Assembly: GCA_964527565.1 (NCBI GenBank)
Contig: CAZGOY010000038.1
Location: 1 to 33,140 of the forward strand
DNA: 33,140 nucleotides
Origin: JAGXQV01 sp964527565
GTDB taxonomy: Bacteria; Pseudomonadota; Gammaproteobacteria; Burkholderiales; Sulfuricellaceae
Direction of reading: 5' to 3'
The first letter of the stretch is position 1. Every line of letters begins with the position of its first letter. The notes under the pieces are model-generated. The model had not been told where the DNA came from, made no database searches, and saw only the letters and a program-made list of their open reading frames with translations. This document shows positions 23,432 through 30,202 of this stretch, piece after piece. The translations under genes and the position numbers were made by a program.

Positions 23432-23970
23432 AACTCGCCGTTTTTTTCTGCTTCCTGTGCATGTTCATGGTGTTCGCCGCCCAGTCGGCGCAATCCGCGA
23501 CGATGTACCGCTGGATCGATGCCCAGGGCAAGGTGCATTACACTGACCAGCCGCCGCCCGCGGAAATCCGGGACGTGACGGAAAAGAAGCTGGCGGCACC
23601 AGCACCGGGTGGCGCGCAGACCCCCTATGGCTTGCAAACGGCGGCACGGGATTTCCCGGTGACGCTGTATTCCACCCAGTGCGGCGTTACCTGCCTGCAA
23701 GCACGGGAACTCCTGAAGGAACGCAACATCCCCTTTTCCGAAAAGGATGCGGCAGACCCGCAGGTGGCGGAAACCCTGCAAAAGCTTACCGGCGACCTGT
23801 CCGTTCCCGTGCTGGTGGTGGGCAAGTCCGCACCGATCAAGGGCTACTCCAAGGAAACCTGGGATACCGCGCTGGACGTGGCCGGTTATCCGAAAAAAGC
23901 GGCAAGCGCCAGGCCCGGCACCGCTCCGGCAAAAGCCGCCACTGAAGCGCAGGACAGCAGGGCGCGCTGA
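23428..23970 (+). CDS. DUF4124-glutaredoxin fusion protein, exported
   Basis: 180 residues. A signal peptide ends near QSA (residue 23), followed by a DUF4124 segment (MYRWIDAQGKVHYTDQPPP, 26-44), then a glutaredoxin-like domain: VTLYSTQCGVTCLQARELL (78-96), a cis-Pro loop SVPVLVVG and IKGYSKETWD near the C-terminus. The expected active site is CxxC, but here the spacing is C-GVT-C (Cys85, Cys89), which would change the redox turn. Probably a periplasmic thiol or glutathione-related protein; substrate unknown. It is coupled to the SH3 gene, and a mobile repeat begins 13 bp after its stop. Confidence 0.85.
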   Translation: MKLAVFFCFLCMFMVFAAQSAQSATMYRWIDAQGKVHYTDQPPPAEIRDVTEKKLAAPAPGGAQTPYGLQTAARDFPVTLYSTQCGVTCLQARELLKERNIPFSEKDAADPQVAETLQKLTGDLSVPVLVVGKSAPIKGYSKETWDTALDVAGYPKKAASARPGTAPAKAATEAQDSRAR

Positions 23971-23983
23971 AAAACGGTGTTGG

Positions 23984-24153
23984 CTCGGTCATTTCATAAA
24001 AACGCCGCATCTCCGGTAGGAGGGGGCTTGCCCCCGAGATTTTCCGTACCGCAGCGAAAAAGTCAAAACCTCGGGGGCATACCCGACAGCCTGTCGGCTT
24101 GGGCACAAGAGCCCCCTCCCACGGGGTTGGGTGGCATTCATGAAATATCCGGG
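23984..24153 (+). mobile_element. Non-autonomous mobile repeat, copy 3 (170 bp, TSD TTGG)
   Basis: Starts CTCGGTCATTTCATAA and ends TTCATGAAATATCCGGG, flanked by TTGG at 23980-23983 and 24154-24157. Same orientation as copy 2. The first hairpin uses the stem GGGGGC-TT-GCCCCC; the second contains about 30 extra bases around 24083-24112. An open frame reads SFHKNAASPVGGGLPPRFSV, QRKSQNLGG and IHEISG. The most diverged copy, probably the oldest. Confidence 0.88.
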
Positions 24154-24237
24154 TTGGAATTCATGCAGGAGCATTCGATAAAAAATTCTGCTTTTTCTTG
24201 TGAGGCGCGGTTTTTTGAGTTTGCTGCTTCAAGAGGT

Positions 24238-24564
24238 TCAGTGCTCTGACCCGTTTTCATGGTCATCTTGCAGGTTCGTTTCATAGTCCTGCCCACCATA
24301 GAACACGCCGATGATGGAAACCAGTCCGGCGTCCACATCGAAGGCGATTACCGCGCGTCCCTTATAGTTGGTGATCCGCAGGCCGGGGCGCACGTCGTCT
24401 CGCTTGGTGCCTCGATGCGGGAAGGTTTGCAGGCTCTCACAATAGCTGATGATGGCTTCGGTGTAGCGAGCTGCAATGCTGGGCGAAGCTGCGGTTGCGA
24501 TGTAGCGATGAATGGCGGCAAGCTGTTCTTCGGCCTCGGGCGAGAACACTACGCGGTAGTTCAT
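24238..24564 (-). CDS. parE: ParE-family toxin
   Basis: 108 residues of the RelE/ParE superfamily: FSPEAEEQLAAIHRYIATAASPSIAARYTEAIISYCESLQTFPHRGTKRDDVRPGLRITNYKGRAVIAFDVDAGLVSIIGVFYGGQDYE, recognised in order. Typical ParE features are the early helix pair, FPHRG and the final VFYGGQDYE. ParE toxins poison DNA gyrase. The start ATG overlaps the antitoxin stop by ATGA, so the pair is coupled in the antitoxin-first order. An acidic tail DDHENGSEH extends past the usual end. Confidence 0.92.
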   Translation of the reverse strand: MNYRVVFSPEAEEQLAAIHRYIATAASPSIAARYTEAIISYCESLQTFPHRGTKRDDVRPGLRITNYKGRAVIAFDVDAGLVSIIGVFYGGQDYETNLQDDHENGSEH

Positions 24565-24830
24565 CGCGCCTTCGCATGCTCGGCAGCAAGGCGGGCGCGT
24601 ACTTGGTCGGCAGTAACGGCGCGGGATGGGTCGGCCTTCAAGGCATCGTAGGCCGGACCTATTTGCTCGCACAGCCAGTTTTCAACAGCGCGATCCCGCG
24701 CCATAAGGGCGCGCAACCCGTCGCGGATGACTTCACTCTCGCTGGCGTATTCGCCAGCCTGCACCTTGGCCTTGACCGCATCGGCCATATCGTTCGGTAG
24801 CGTGATGCTGAGTTGCTGGGTCGTTCGCAT
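24561..24830 (-). CDS. parD: ParD-family ribbon-helix-helix antitoxin
   Basis: 89 residues. The N-terminal ribbon-helix-helix is MRTTQQLSITLPNDMADAVKAKVQAGEYASESEVIRDGLRAL, followed by a C-terminal segment that wraps the toxin. Start ATG 24830 is preceded by GAGG with 6-bp spacing. Expected to neutralise ParE and to repress its own promoter by binding the palindrome 25 bp upstream. Confidence 0.92.
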   Translation of the reverse strand: MRTTQQLSITLPNDMADAVKAKVQAGEYASESEVIRDGLRALMARDRAVENWLCEQIGPAYDALKADPSRAVTADQVRARLAAEHAKAR

Positions 24831-24854
24831 GTTTGGCCTCCAGTCGCTTTGTTG

Positions 24855-24865
24855 GGATTTAATCC
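24855..24865. promoter_or_regulatory. Candidate ParD operator
   Basis: GGATT-T-AATCC is a perfect 5+5 palindrome 24 bp upstream of the parD start and overlaps TA-rich sequence that could be the -10 region. Position and symmetry fit ribbon-helix-helix autoregulation. The rest of 24866-25013 shows no gene. Confidence 0.5.
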
Positions 24866-25013
24866 TACTCACAATGCCGCCAAGCGTCCAGAAAAAGGTT
24901 TCTGTCGTGGAGGTAGGGCACGATTGAGAAACCAAAGTGGCGGCCCCGAATGGCGCTAAACTGACCCTGCTTATCCTCTGCGGGCTAGCGGCAGCAGCGT
25001 GGCGAGGGGGCGC

Positions 25014-26354
25014 TTATCCGAGTCTGGCGATCTTGCCGCCGGCTGTCTCGATATGTCTGCGCAGGGCCGCGATGCACGGCGCGAAACGTGCGCTGAAACC
25101 CATTGCGGTTCCGGCGCGTGCAAGAAACTCACGGGCCAGCGTTTCGGCGCGGCGCCACGTGGCGTTGTCCACGACGGCGTCGATGGCAAGCGCCGCCAGA
25201 TCATCCGGCAGCCCGCCGCCGCTACGCGGCCGGAAGGCCATCGGCGTCATGTCGTAGGCCGGCGCCAAGGCGTATGGCCATCCGTGATCCGCGAGAAAGG
25301 ACAGGTTGCCGGGATGCATGTCGGCGTTGCCGATCAGGCTTCCGAAAGCCCACAGCAAGGCCGCCCCGGATGCTGCTTCTGCTGTGATCTGCTTCTCATT
25401 GGCGAGCCGCCCGGCGATCCGCGCCCAGCCGCTACCCAGGCCGGTGAATTCCGCATCCAGCGCCCCGAGGGAAAACAGCGCCCGCCGACCCAAGGGGCCG
25501 ACGCGGTCGAAACGCTCGACTTCCAGAAAACGCTGGCCGGCAAAATCCACCACCCGCGTCGTCGCGGCAGGCACGTCGGCCTCGCGCAACGTGGTCAGCG
25601 CGAGGTGTTCGGCGAGCAGCAAATCGCGCCACCGCTCGCTCACCGGCCCACCCTCCGCCTCGCTGAACTTGACGATGACGTGACGCGGCCCGTCCGGCGT
25701 TTCTGCGTAGGCCGTGAATTTCGGCTGCTCGCCCCCCGCCGACGACCCCGGCACTTCACCGCGTGCCGCCTCCGCCGCCAATTTGGCGTATGCCACGGCC
25801 TTTTCCGCCCTATTAATCGGCTCGGGCAGCGCAGCGGAAAGAAAGCGCTCGCGCGCCACCTCGCCCAATAGCAGATTCCCCACCACATCGTAACCATGGG
25901 CGAGCAGCGCATGCAAGGCATGGCTGTCGTTCCACTCATCCAAATGGGGCGCAAGCCCCAGCGCCGCCCCATACCGAGCCGCAAAAGCCCGCCCCAGATA
26001 GCCCTGCGGACGCATGTCCAATAACCACCAGGGCAGGCCCGCGCTGTATAACGTTTTGCCATCTTCCTGGCGCATCACGAAGCCTTCCGGACGCACCGCG
26101 ATCAAGACGCCCAACCGGTGGATGCGTCCTTCCACATCGACCCGGTAAACCGCCATGTCCGGCAAGCCCCGCCCCGCATCGCGCAGGACATAGTGAATAG
26201 GTCGCGCCGCTCCGAAACGCATCACCTGGCCGCCCAATTCGCACAACGCACGTGACACGGTAGGCTGGCTTATTGCAAGAAAACCAACCAGTTGGCGCGT
26301 AGTAAGCGGCCCGCCAGAAAGGCGCAGACGAATGGCTTCAGCGTGTGGAGACAT
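25014..26354 (-). CDS. yjjJ: HipA-family kinase, YjjJ type
   Basis: 446 residues, close to E. coli YjjJ (443). The N-terminal ~45 residues form a winged-HTH (LTTRQLVGFLAISQPTVSRALCEL), so toxin and DNA-binding part are fused and no separate HipB gene is seen. Kinase motifs: the Gly/Ser loop GSSAGGEQPKF (203-213), VIVKF (Lys229), the catalytic NADMHPGN (343-350) and the metal aspartate in AYDMTP (Asp368); all needed residues look intact. HipA kinases phosphorylate aminoacyl-tRNA synthetases; the target of YjjJ-type proteins is not settled. The start ATG 26354 is followed upstream by three 12-bp tandem repeats. Confidence 0.9.
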   Translation of the reverse strand: MSPHAEAIRLRLSGGPLTTRQLVGFLAISQPTVSRALCELGGQVMRFGAARPIHYVLRDAGRGLPDMAVYRVDVEGRIHRLGVLIAVRPEGFVMRQEDGKTLYSAGLPWWLLDMRPQGYLGRAFAARYGAALGLAPHLDEWNDSHALHALLAHGYDVVGNLLLGEVARERFLSAALPEPINRAEKAVAYAKLAAEAARGEVPGSSAGGEQPKFTAYAETPDGPRHVIVKFSEAEGGPVSERWRDLLLAEHLALTTLREADVPAATTRVVDFAGQRFLEVERFDRVGPLGRRALFSLGALDAEFTGLGSGWARIAGRLANEKQITAEAASGAALLWAFGSLIGNADMHPGNLSFLADHGWPYALAPAYDMTPMAFRPRSGGGLPDDLAALAIDAVVDNATWRRAETLAREFLARAGTAMGFSARFAPCIAALRRHIETAGGKIARLG

Positions 26355-26359
26355 GGGCG

Positions 26360-26395
26360 TGAATGGAAAAATGAATAGAATTATGAATAGATATT
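26360..26395. promoter_or_regulatory. Three 12-bp tandem repeats upstream of the HipA-like gene
   Basis: TGAATRG occurs at 26360, 26372 and 26384, an exact 12-bp period. On the minus strand a TACAAT box lies at 26393-26398, so the repeats fall in the promoter/early transcribed region. The fused HTH of the kinase is a plausible ligand. Confidence 0.55.
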
Positions 26396-26409
26396 GTAGT
26401 CTGCCTGGA

Positions 26410-26442
26410 TGAAGGGGGGAATCACATAGTGCGATTGCCCTG
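26410..26442. repeat. 33-bp hairpin repeat, copy b
   Basis: Matches 11695-11727 at 31 of 33 positions. Core AATCACA-TAG-TGCGATT with flanking G and C runs. It lies 9 bp beyond the cbiO stop and 55 bp before the HipA-like gene. In both copies it separates a gene end from a toxin-type gene. Confidence 0.75.
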
Positions 26443-26451
26443 GGGGCACGT

Positions 26452-27087
26452 TCAGGAAAGGCACACGCTGCGCGTGGTCAGCCCGGCGATGCACTGGGGG
26501 TCGTGGGTGGCCACGATCATCGGCAAGCCGCTTTGCACTAGCGCCTCGATGATGTGTGCTGCTGTGGCGGCATCGAGCGCGGCGGTGGGTTCGTCGAGCA
26601 GCAGCAGGCGCGGCTGCATGGCGAGAATGCCGGCCAGCGCCGCAAGACGTTTTTCGCCGCCGGAAAGACGCTGCGGCACTTTATCCGTCAGCCTTTCGAT
26701 GCCTAGTTGCGTCAAGGTGTCAAGCGCCAGCGCGTGCGCGGCATGGCGCGGCAACCCCTGGTTGAGCGGCCCGAAGGCCACATCCTCCAACACCGTCGGG
26801 CAGAACAGTTGATCGTCCGAATCCTGGAACAGCAGGCCCACCGGGCCGCGCAACGCGGCAAAATCCGCTTCCCCGGCGCACTCCCTGCCGAACACCTCGA
26901 TTTTCCCCGCCAGCACCGGAACCAGGCCGACGATGGCGTGCAGCAAGGTGCTCTTGCCCGCGCCGCAGGGGCCGGTGAGCGCCAGACGCTCGCCTTCAGC
27001 CAGCTCCAGGTCGAGCCCTGAAAACGCCGGCGGGTGGCCGGGGTGGGCGCAGGACAAGGCGCGCAGGCGCAGGATGGGCGCGGTCAT
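26452..27087 (-). CDS. cbiO: Energy-coupling Ni/Co ABC transporter ATPase
   Basis: 211 residues. Walker A GPCGAGKST (39-47), Q-loop LFQDSDDQLF (86-95), signature LSGGEKR (141-147), Walker B RLLLLDEPT (160-168) and H-loop THDP are all present; the Q-loop 'DxDDQLF' is typical of CbiO/EcfA ATPases. It powers uptake with CbiM and CbiQ. It is shorter than many CbiO proteins (~250-280), ending soon after the H-loop. Overlaps the cbiQ stop by ATGA. Confidence 0.93.
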   Translation of the reverse strand: MTAPILRLRALSCAHPGHPPAFSGLDLELAEGERLALTGPCGAGKSTLLHAIVGLVPVLAGKIEVFGRECAGEADFAALRGPVGLLFQDSDDQLFCPTVLEDVAFGPLNQGLPRHAAHALALDTLTQLGIERLTDKVPQRLSGGEKRLAALAGILAMQPRLLLLDEPTAALDAATAAHIIEALVQSGLPMIVATHDPQCIAGLTTRSVCLS

Positions 27088-27788
27088 CGCCACAAATTGA
27101 GCGCCGCGCCGCAGGCGACCAGCGCCCAGCCTGCCGCCACGTCGGCCAGCCGCCAGCGCGGACGCTCTCCGGCAGCCAGCCGCTCGGCGCGGAAACCGCG
27201 GCATTTCATCGCCGCCTCCACCCGCTCGGCGCGGGCGATGGCGGCAACCAGCAACATGCCCACCAGGTTGGCGTAAGCGCGCCAGGTATGCCAATTGGCG
27301 GCGGGACGGAAGCCGCGTGCGCGCATGGCACGTTTCAGGCGCGCGGCGGTATCGCCCAGCAGCCCGAGATAGCGCACGGTGAGCAGGAACAGGCGCACGA
27401 ACTTGGGCGGCAGACCGAAACCGGCGAGCGCCGTCCCGACCTCCAGCAGGCTCAGCCCGCGCAGCAGCGCGGCGGCGGCCAGGCACACGGCATTGGTTCT
27501 GGCGGCGATGACCAGTGCGGCATCCAGCCCTTGCGGACGGAAAGCCAGCCCTGCGGCGCCGAGCTCCCACGGCAGGGTGCAGGCGAGCGCCAGCACGAAC
27601 AGGTTGACCGCCTTCAGGCGCGGCCACAGCTCGCGCCAGCCCAGGCCGGAGGCGAGCGTCAACGTGCCGCCCAGCGCCAGCCCGGCGGCCAGCGCGGCGG
27701 GTTCGCCGGGCAGCGCCAGCAGCAGGCTGAGAGCGAAGGCGCCGGAGACGCGCGCGCGCGGGTCGAGGGCTGCGAGGCGGTTTTTCAT
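27084..27788 (-). CDS. cbiQ: Energy-coupling Ni/Co transporter transmembrane protein
   Basis: 234 residues, several hydrophobic helices and the two Ala-Arg-Gly coupling motifs of EcfT/CbiQ proteins: AMRARGFRP (first) and AMKCRGFRAERL (second), which bind the ATPases. It links CbiM to CbiO in the inner membrane. ATGA overlaps with both neighbours (27785-27788 and 27084-27087). Confidence 0.92.
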   Translation of the reverse strand: MKNRLAALDPRARVSGAFALSLLLALPGEPAALAAGLALGGTLTLASGLGWRELWPRLKAVNLFVLALACTLPWELGAAGLAFRPQGLDAALVIAARTNAVCLAAAALLRGLSLLEVGTALAGFGLPPKFVRLFLLTVRYLGLLGDTAARLKRAMRARGFRPAANWHTWRAYANLVGMLLVAAIARAERVEAAMKCRGFRAERLAAGERPRWRLADVAAGWALVACGAALNLWR

Positions 27789-28393
27789 TTTCGCGCGCCC
27801 ATCAACGCCTGCGGATGCACCCGGCACAGGAAAGACAACGCCGCCGCGCCGATGAAGGCGTCGAGCGCCATCACCGGCAGGTGGGCGGCGAGGATCAGGC
27901 CGATGGCTTCGGCAAACAGCCGTCCGCCGCTCAAGGCGAGAAAACCGGCGGTGAGCGCCCCGGCCCCGGCCACCCCGATCACCCCCGCCAACGCACCCGT
28001 CCAGGCCGCGCGGCGCGGGTTGCCGCCGGGCAGGCGGGCCAGCAGGAAATGGGCGACGACGCCGGGCAGCGCCATGATGAGCAGGTTGACGCCGAGCACG
28101 GCGAAGCCGCCGAAGCCGAACAGCAGCGCCTGCAACAGCAGCGCCACGGCCAGGGCGGGAAACACCGCCCAGCCCAGCAGCAGCCCGGCGAGACCGTTGA
28201 GCAGGAGATGAACGCTGCCCGGCCCCACCGGGACGTGCAGGGTGGCGGCCACGAAAAACGCCGCCGCCAGCAGCGCCGCCAGCGGCAGCCTTTCGGCGGA
28301 CAGGCGGCGCAGGCCGAGCGCCACGCCGCCCGCGCCGAAAACCAGGCCGCCGAGCAGGGCGGGCGCGTTGAGAACGCCTTCGGAAAGATGCAC
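27785..28393 (-). CDS. cbiM: CbiM/NikM substrate-specific Ni/Co transporter component
   Basis: 202 residues with about six to seven transmembrane helices. The mature N-terminus must be Met-His because the His2 amino group helps bind the metal in this family; the GTG at 28393 gives MHLSEGVLNAP, matching MHIxxGxL, which decides the start. Other family features are LHVPVGPGSVHLLLNGLAGLLLG and the C-terminal HLPVMALDAFIGAAALSFL. Metal choice (Ni or Co) is not readable; the NikK/NikL-like neighbours favour nickel. Two bases separate it from the upstream gene. Confidence 0.93.
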   Translation of the reverse strand: MHLSEGVLNAPALLGGLVFGAGGVALGLRRLSAERLPLAALLAAAFFVAATLHVPVGPGSVHLLLNGLAGLLLGWAVFPALAVALLLQALLFGFGGFAVLGVNLLIMALPGVVAHFLLARLPGGNPRRAAWTGALAGVIGVAGAGALTAGFLALSGGRLFAEAIGLILAAHLPVMALDAFIGAAALSFLCRVHPQALMGARK

Positions 28394-28395
28394 GG

Positions 28396-28884
28396 CTATG
28401 GCTTCCTGCGGTTGAGGATCAGGCTGGCGATACCCGCCAGACCGAATAGGTAGCCGATGCCGCCGAGGATGTCGTGCAGGCGGATATGGCGTTCCAGGCG
28501 GGCGATGTCCTCGCGCAGCGGCGCCAGCTCCCGGCGCAACGCGGCGGCGAGACGCGGATCGGCATCCACCGTGGCGTCCGCCGTGCTGACCAGGACTTCG
28601 CCGCGATGACCCTCCATGGCTTCGACCACCACGCGGTAAGGCGTAGCGGCCTGGCCTGCAAAGCGGAAACGCCCGTCCGCGCCGGTCAGCGCATGGCCGC
28701 TTTCCTGTGGATTGTCCGGCGGATGATGGAAACTCACCCGCTCCCCGGCGGCGGGCGTGCCGTCGCTGTAGCGCGCCTCGCCGCGCAAGGCGGCGCCTTC
28801 CGGAACGACGGTCAGGGTCAGGCCGTGGCCGAAAGCGGGGGCGGCACACAGCAGGAAAAGAAGCAGGGCGGTCTTGCCGTTCAT
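28396..28884 (-). CDS. NikL/CbiL-like accessory protein
   Basis: 162 residues. Signal peptide ending at AFG, so the mature protein begins with His (HGLTLTVVPEG), followed by a carboxypeptidase-regulatory-like beta domain (GEARYSDGTPAAGERVSF ... TGADGRFRFAG), an Arg/Glu-rich helical linker, and a C-terminal transmembrane helix (ILGGIGYLFGLAGIASLIL). This is the architecture of NikL/CbiL proteins that replace CbiN in some Ni/Co systems. The N-terminal His may take part in metal handling (inference). Its start overlaps the fic stop by ATGA. Confidence 0.8.
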   Translation of the reverse strand: MNGKTALLLFLLCAAPAFGHGLTLTVVPEGAALRGEARYSDGTPAAGERVSFHHPPDNPQESGHALTGADGRFRFAGQAATPYRVVVEAMEGHRGEVLVSTADATVDADPRLAAALRRELAPLREDIARLERHIRLHDILGGIGYLFGLAGIASLILNRRKP

Positions 28885-30074
28885 GGTTTTTTCTTGCCGA
28901 GGGGTTTGATGTTCCGGGGCGGGGTGCAGCCTGGCCACAGCATGTTCCAGGTATCGAGGAAAACCAGTTTCATTTCCCGCAAGCCGTGGAGATCGCGCTG
29001 GCGTGTTTTGTCGTTGCGCTTGAGATAGAGGCTGACATACCAGGGTGCGCGGCGGATTTCGTCGAGCGGCAACGGCCCTCGCTCAAGCAGATGGGAAAGG
29101 AGGGTGTATTGCCGCACGTTGATGCGCTTTTCGTCGAGGGCGCGGCGGATATCGCTCTCGTAAAGCAGCAGGCTCACCATCCGGTTGACGCGGTCGTGCA
29201 GGCTATGGATGGTCTGCCGCATGCCTTCGAGATGGAAGGCGACAAAAGCCTGGTTGGGCGCGGGCTGTTTGCCGTCCGCTGCCTTGCGGCAGGTATTGAA
29301 CAGCGTGAAGTAGGTGTCGATGTTTTCCAGGTAATAACGGGCCAATGCGAAGGGCGCGTAGCGGTAGCCCGCCGCCTGGAGCAGCGTGGCTTCAATGATG
29401 CGCCCGACGCGCCCGTTGCCGTCCCAGAATGGATGAATCCATTCAAAGTAGAGGTGCACCAGCGGCGCACGTACCAGTACCGGCACGCCGCTGGCTTCCA
29501 GTTCGTCGTGCCAGCCGATCAGCGCATCCAGCAGGCGCTGGACATCTCCGCCGTACTGCGGCGGTTTGTAGCGTCCCCCGTGCATCTCGTCTCCCACGGC
29601 GGTGACGCGACCTTTGGGCGTGTCGCGCAATTGTCCGGCGCGGTTGTCGGGATGGGGAATGTCCTGGGTGACGAGGCGGTGCAGATCGGCGATGAACGGT
29701 AGCGACAGTGTCCAGCCCGGCGTTCCGGCGGCGGCTTGCGATAAATCGTAGGCGGCTTTGATGTTGAGCGCACGCTGTTGTTCGACTTCCCGCGCCTGGG
29801 CCGGGCCGAGCGCCAGGGCGTCAGCCGTTTCATCCTCGGTCAGGGTGCCGCCTTCGATGGTGTTGGTGCCAAAGACGCTGCTGACGACCACCTCCTTTTC
29901 CAGCCGGGTGGCTACCTGGGCCAGGGGTGAAGCGGTGAAGCGCTCGTGCGCGTCCTCGACGCGCCGCAGGGCCAGTTCAAGCCCGCCTGCCGCGACACCG
30001 GTTTGGAAGACGAAGGGGCCAAAGCGGTCTGTTTCGATCCGGCGGGCAACATCCGGGTAGTTTTCCGGTCTCAT
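28881..30074 (-). CDS. fic: Fic-domain AMP-transferase (class II, N-terminal inhibitory motif)
   Basis: 397 residues. The catalytic motif HPFWDGNGRVGR (214-225) is a perfect HxFx(D/E)GNGRxxR. The inhibitory motif [S/T]xxxE[G/N] is present as TNTIEG (70-75), placing it in class II, where the N-terminal alpha helix blocks ATP. An N-terminal Fic_N domain and a C-terminal winged-helix region (LLSHLLERGPLPLDEIRRAPWYVS) are visible. Such proteins AMPylate cytoplasmic targets; the target here is unknown. The gene sits inside the Ni/Co uptake operon, overlapping the nikL-like start by ATGA, yet has 128 bp with its own palindrome upstream. Confidence 0.92.
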   Translation of the reverse strand: MRPENYPDVARRIETDRFGPFVFQTGVAAGGLELALRRVEDAHERFTASPLAQVATRLEKEVVVSSVFGTNTIEGGTLTEDETADALALGPAQAREVEQQRALNIKAAYDLSQAAAGTPGWTLSLPFIADLHRLVTQDIPHPDNRAGQLRDTPKGRVTAVGDEMHGGRYKPPQYGGDVQRLLDALIGWHDELEASGVPVLVRAPLVHLYFEWIHPFWDGNGRVGRIIEATLLQAAGYRYAPFALARYYLENIDTYFTLFNTCRKAADGKQPAPNQAFVAFHLEGMRQTIHSLHDRVNRMVSLLLYESDIRRALDEKRINVRQYTLLSHLLERGPLPLDEIRRAPWYVSLYLKRNDKTRQRDLHGLREMKLVFLDTWNMLWPGCTPPRNIKPLGKKKP

Positions 30075-30202
30075 TTTGTCTGAAAAAATGTCCAGGCTTT
30101 GCTCTCAATAAATTACAACTCTATCATGATGATAGGCTTTTCCATTGGAAATTCTTGTCCAGAAAAATGTCCGCCATTTTTGACCGCCATGGCGTGCGTT
30201 CT
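30075..30202. promoter_or_regulatory. Intergenic region between NikK-like gene and fic with palindrome and direct repeats
   Basis: CTATCAT-G-ATGATAG (30121-30135) is a perfect 7+7 palindrome 47 bp before fic. Two near-identical blocks, GTCTGAAAAAATGTCC (near 30078) and GTCCAGAAAAATGTCC (near 30157), lie on either side. This AT-rich segment contrasts with the GC-rich operon and probably holds a separate fic promoter/operator. Confidence 0.5.
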
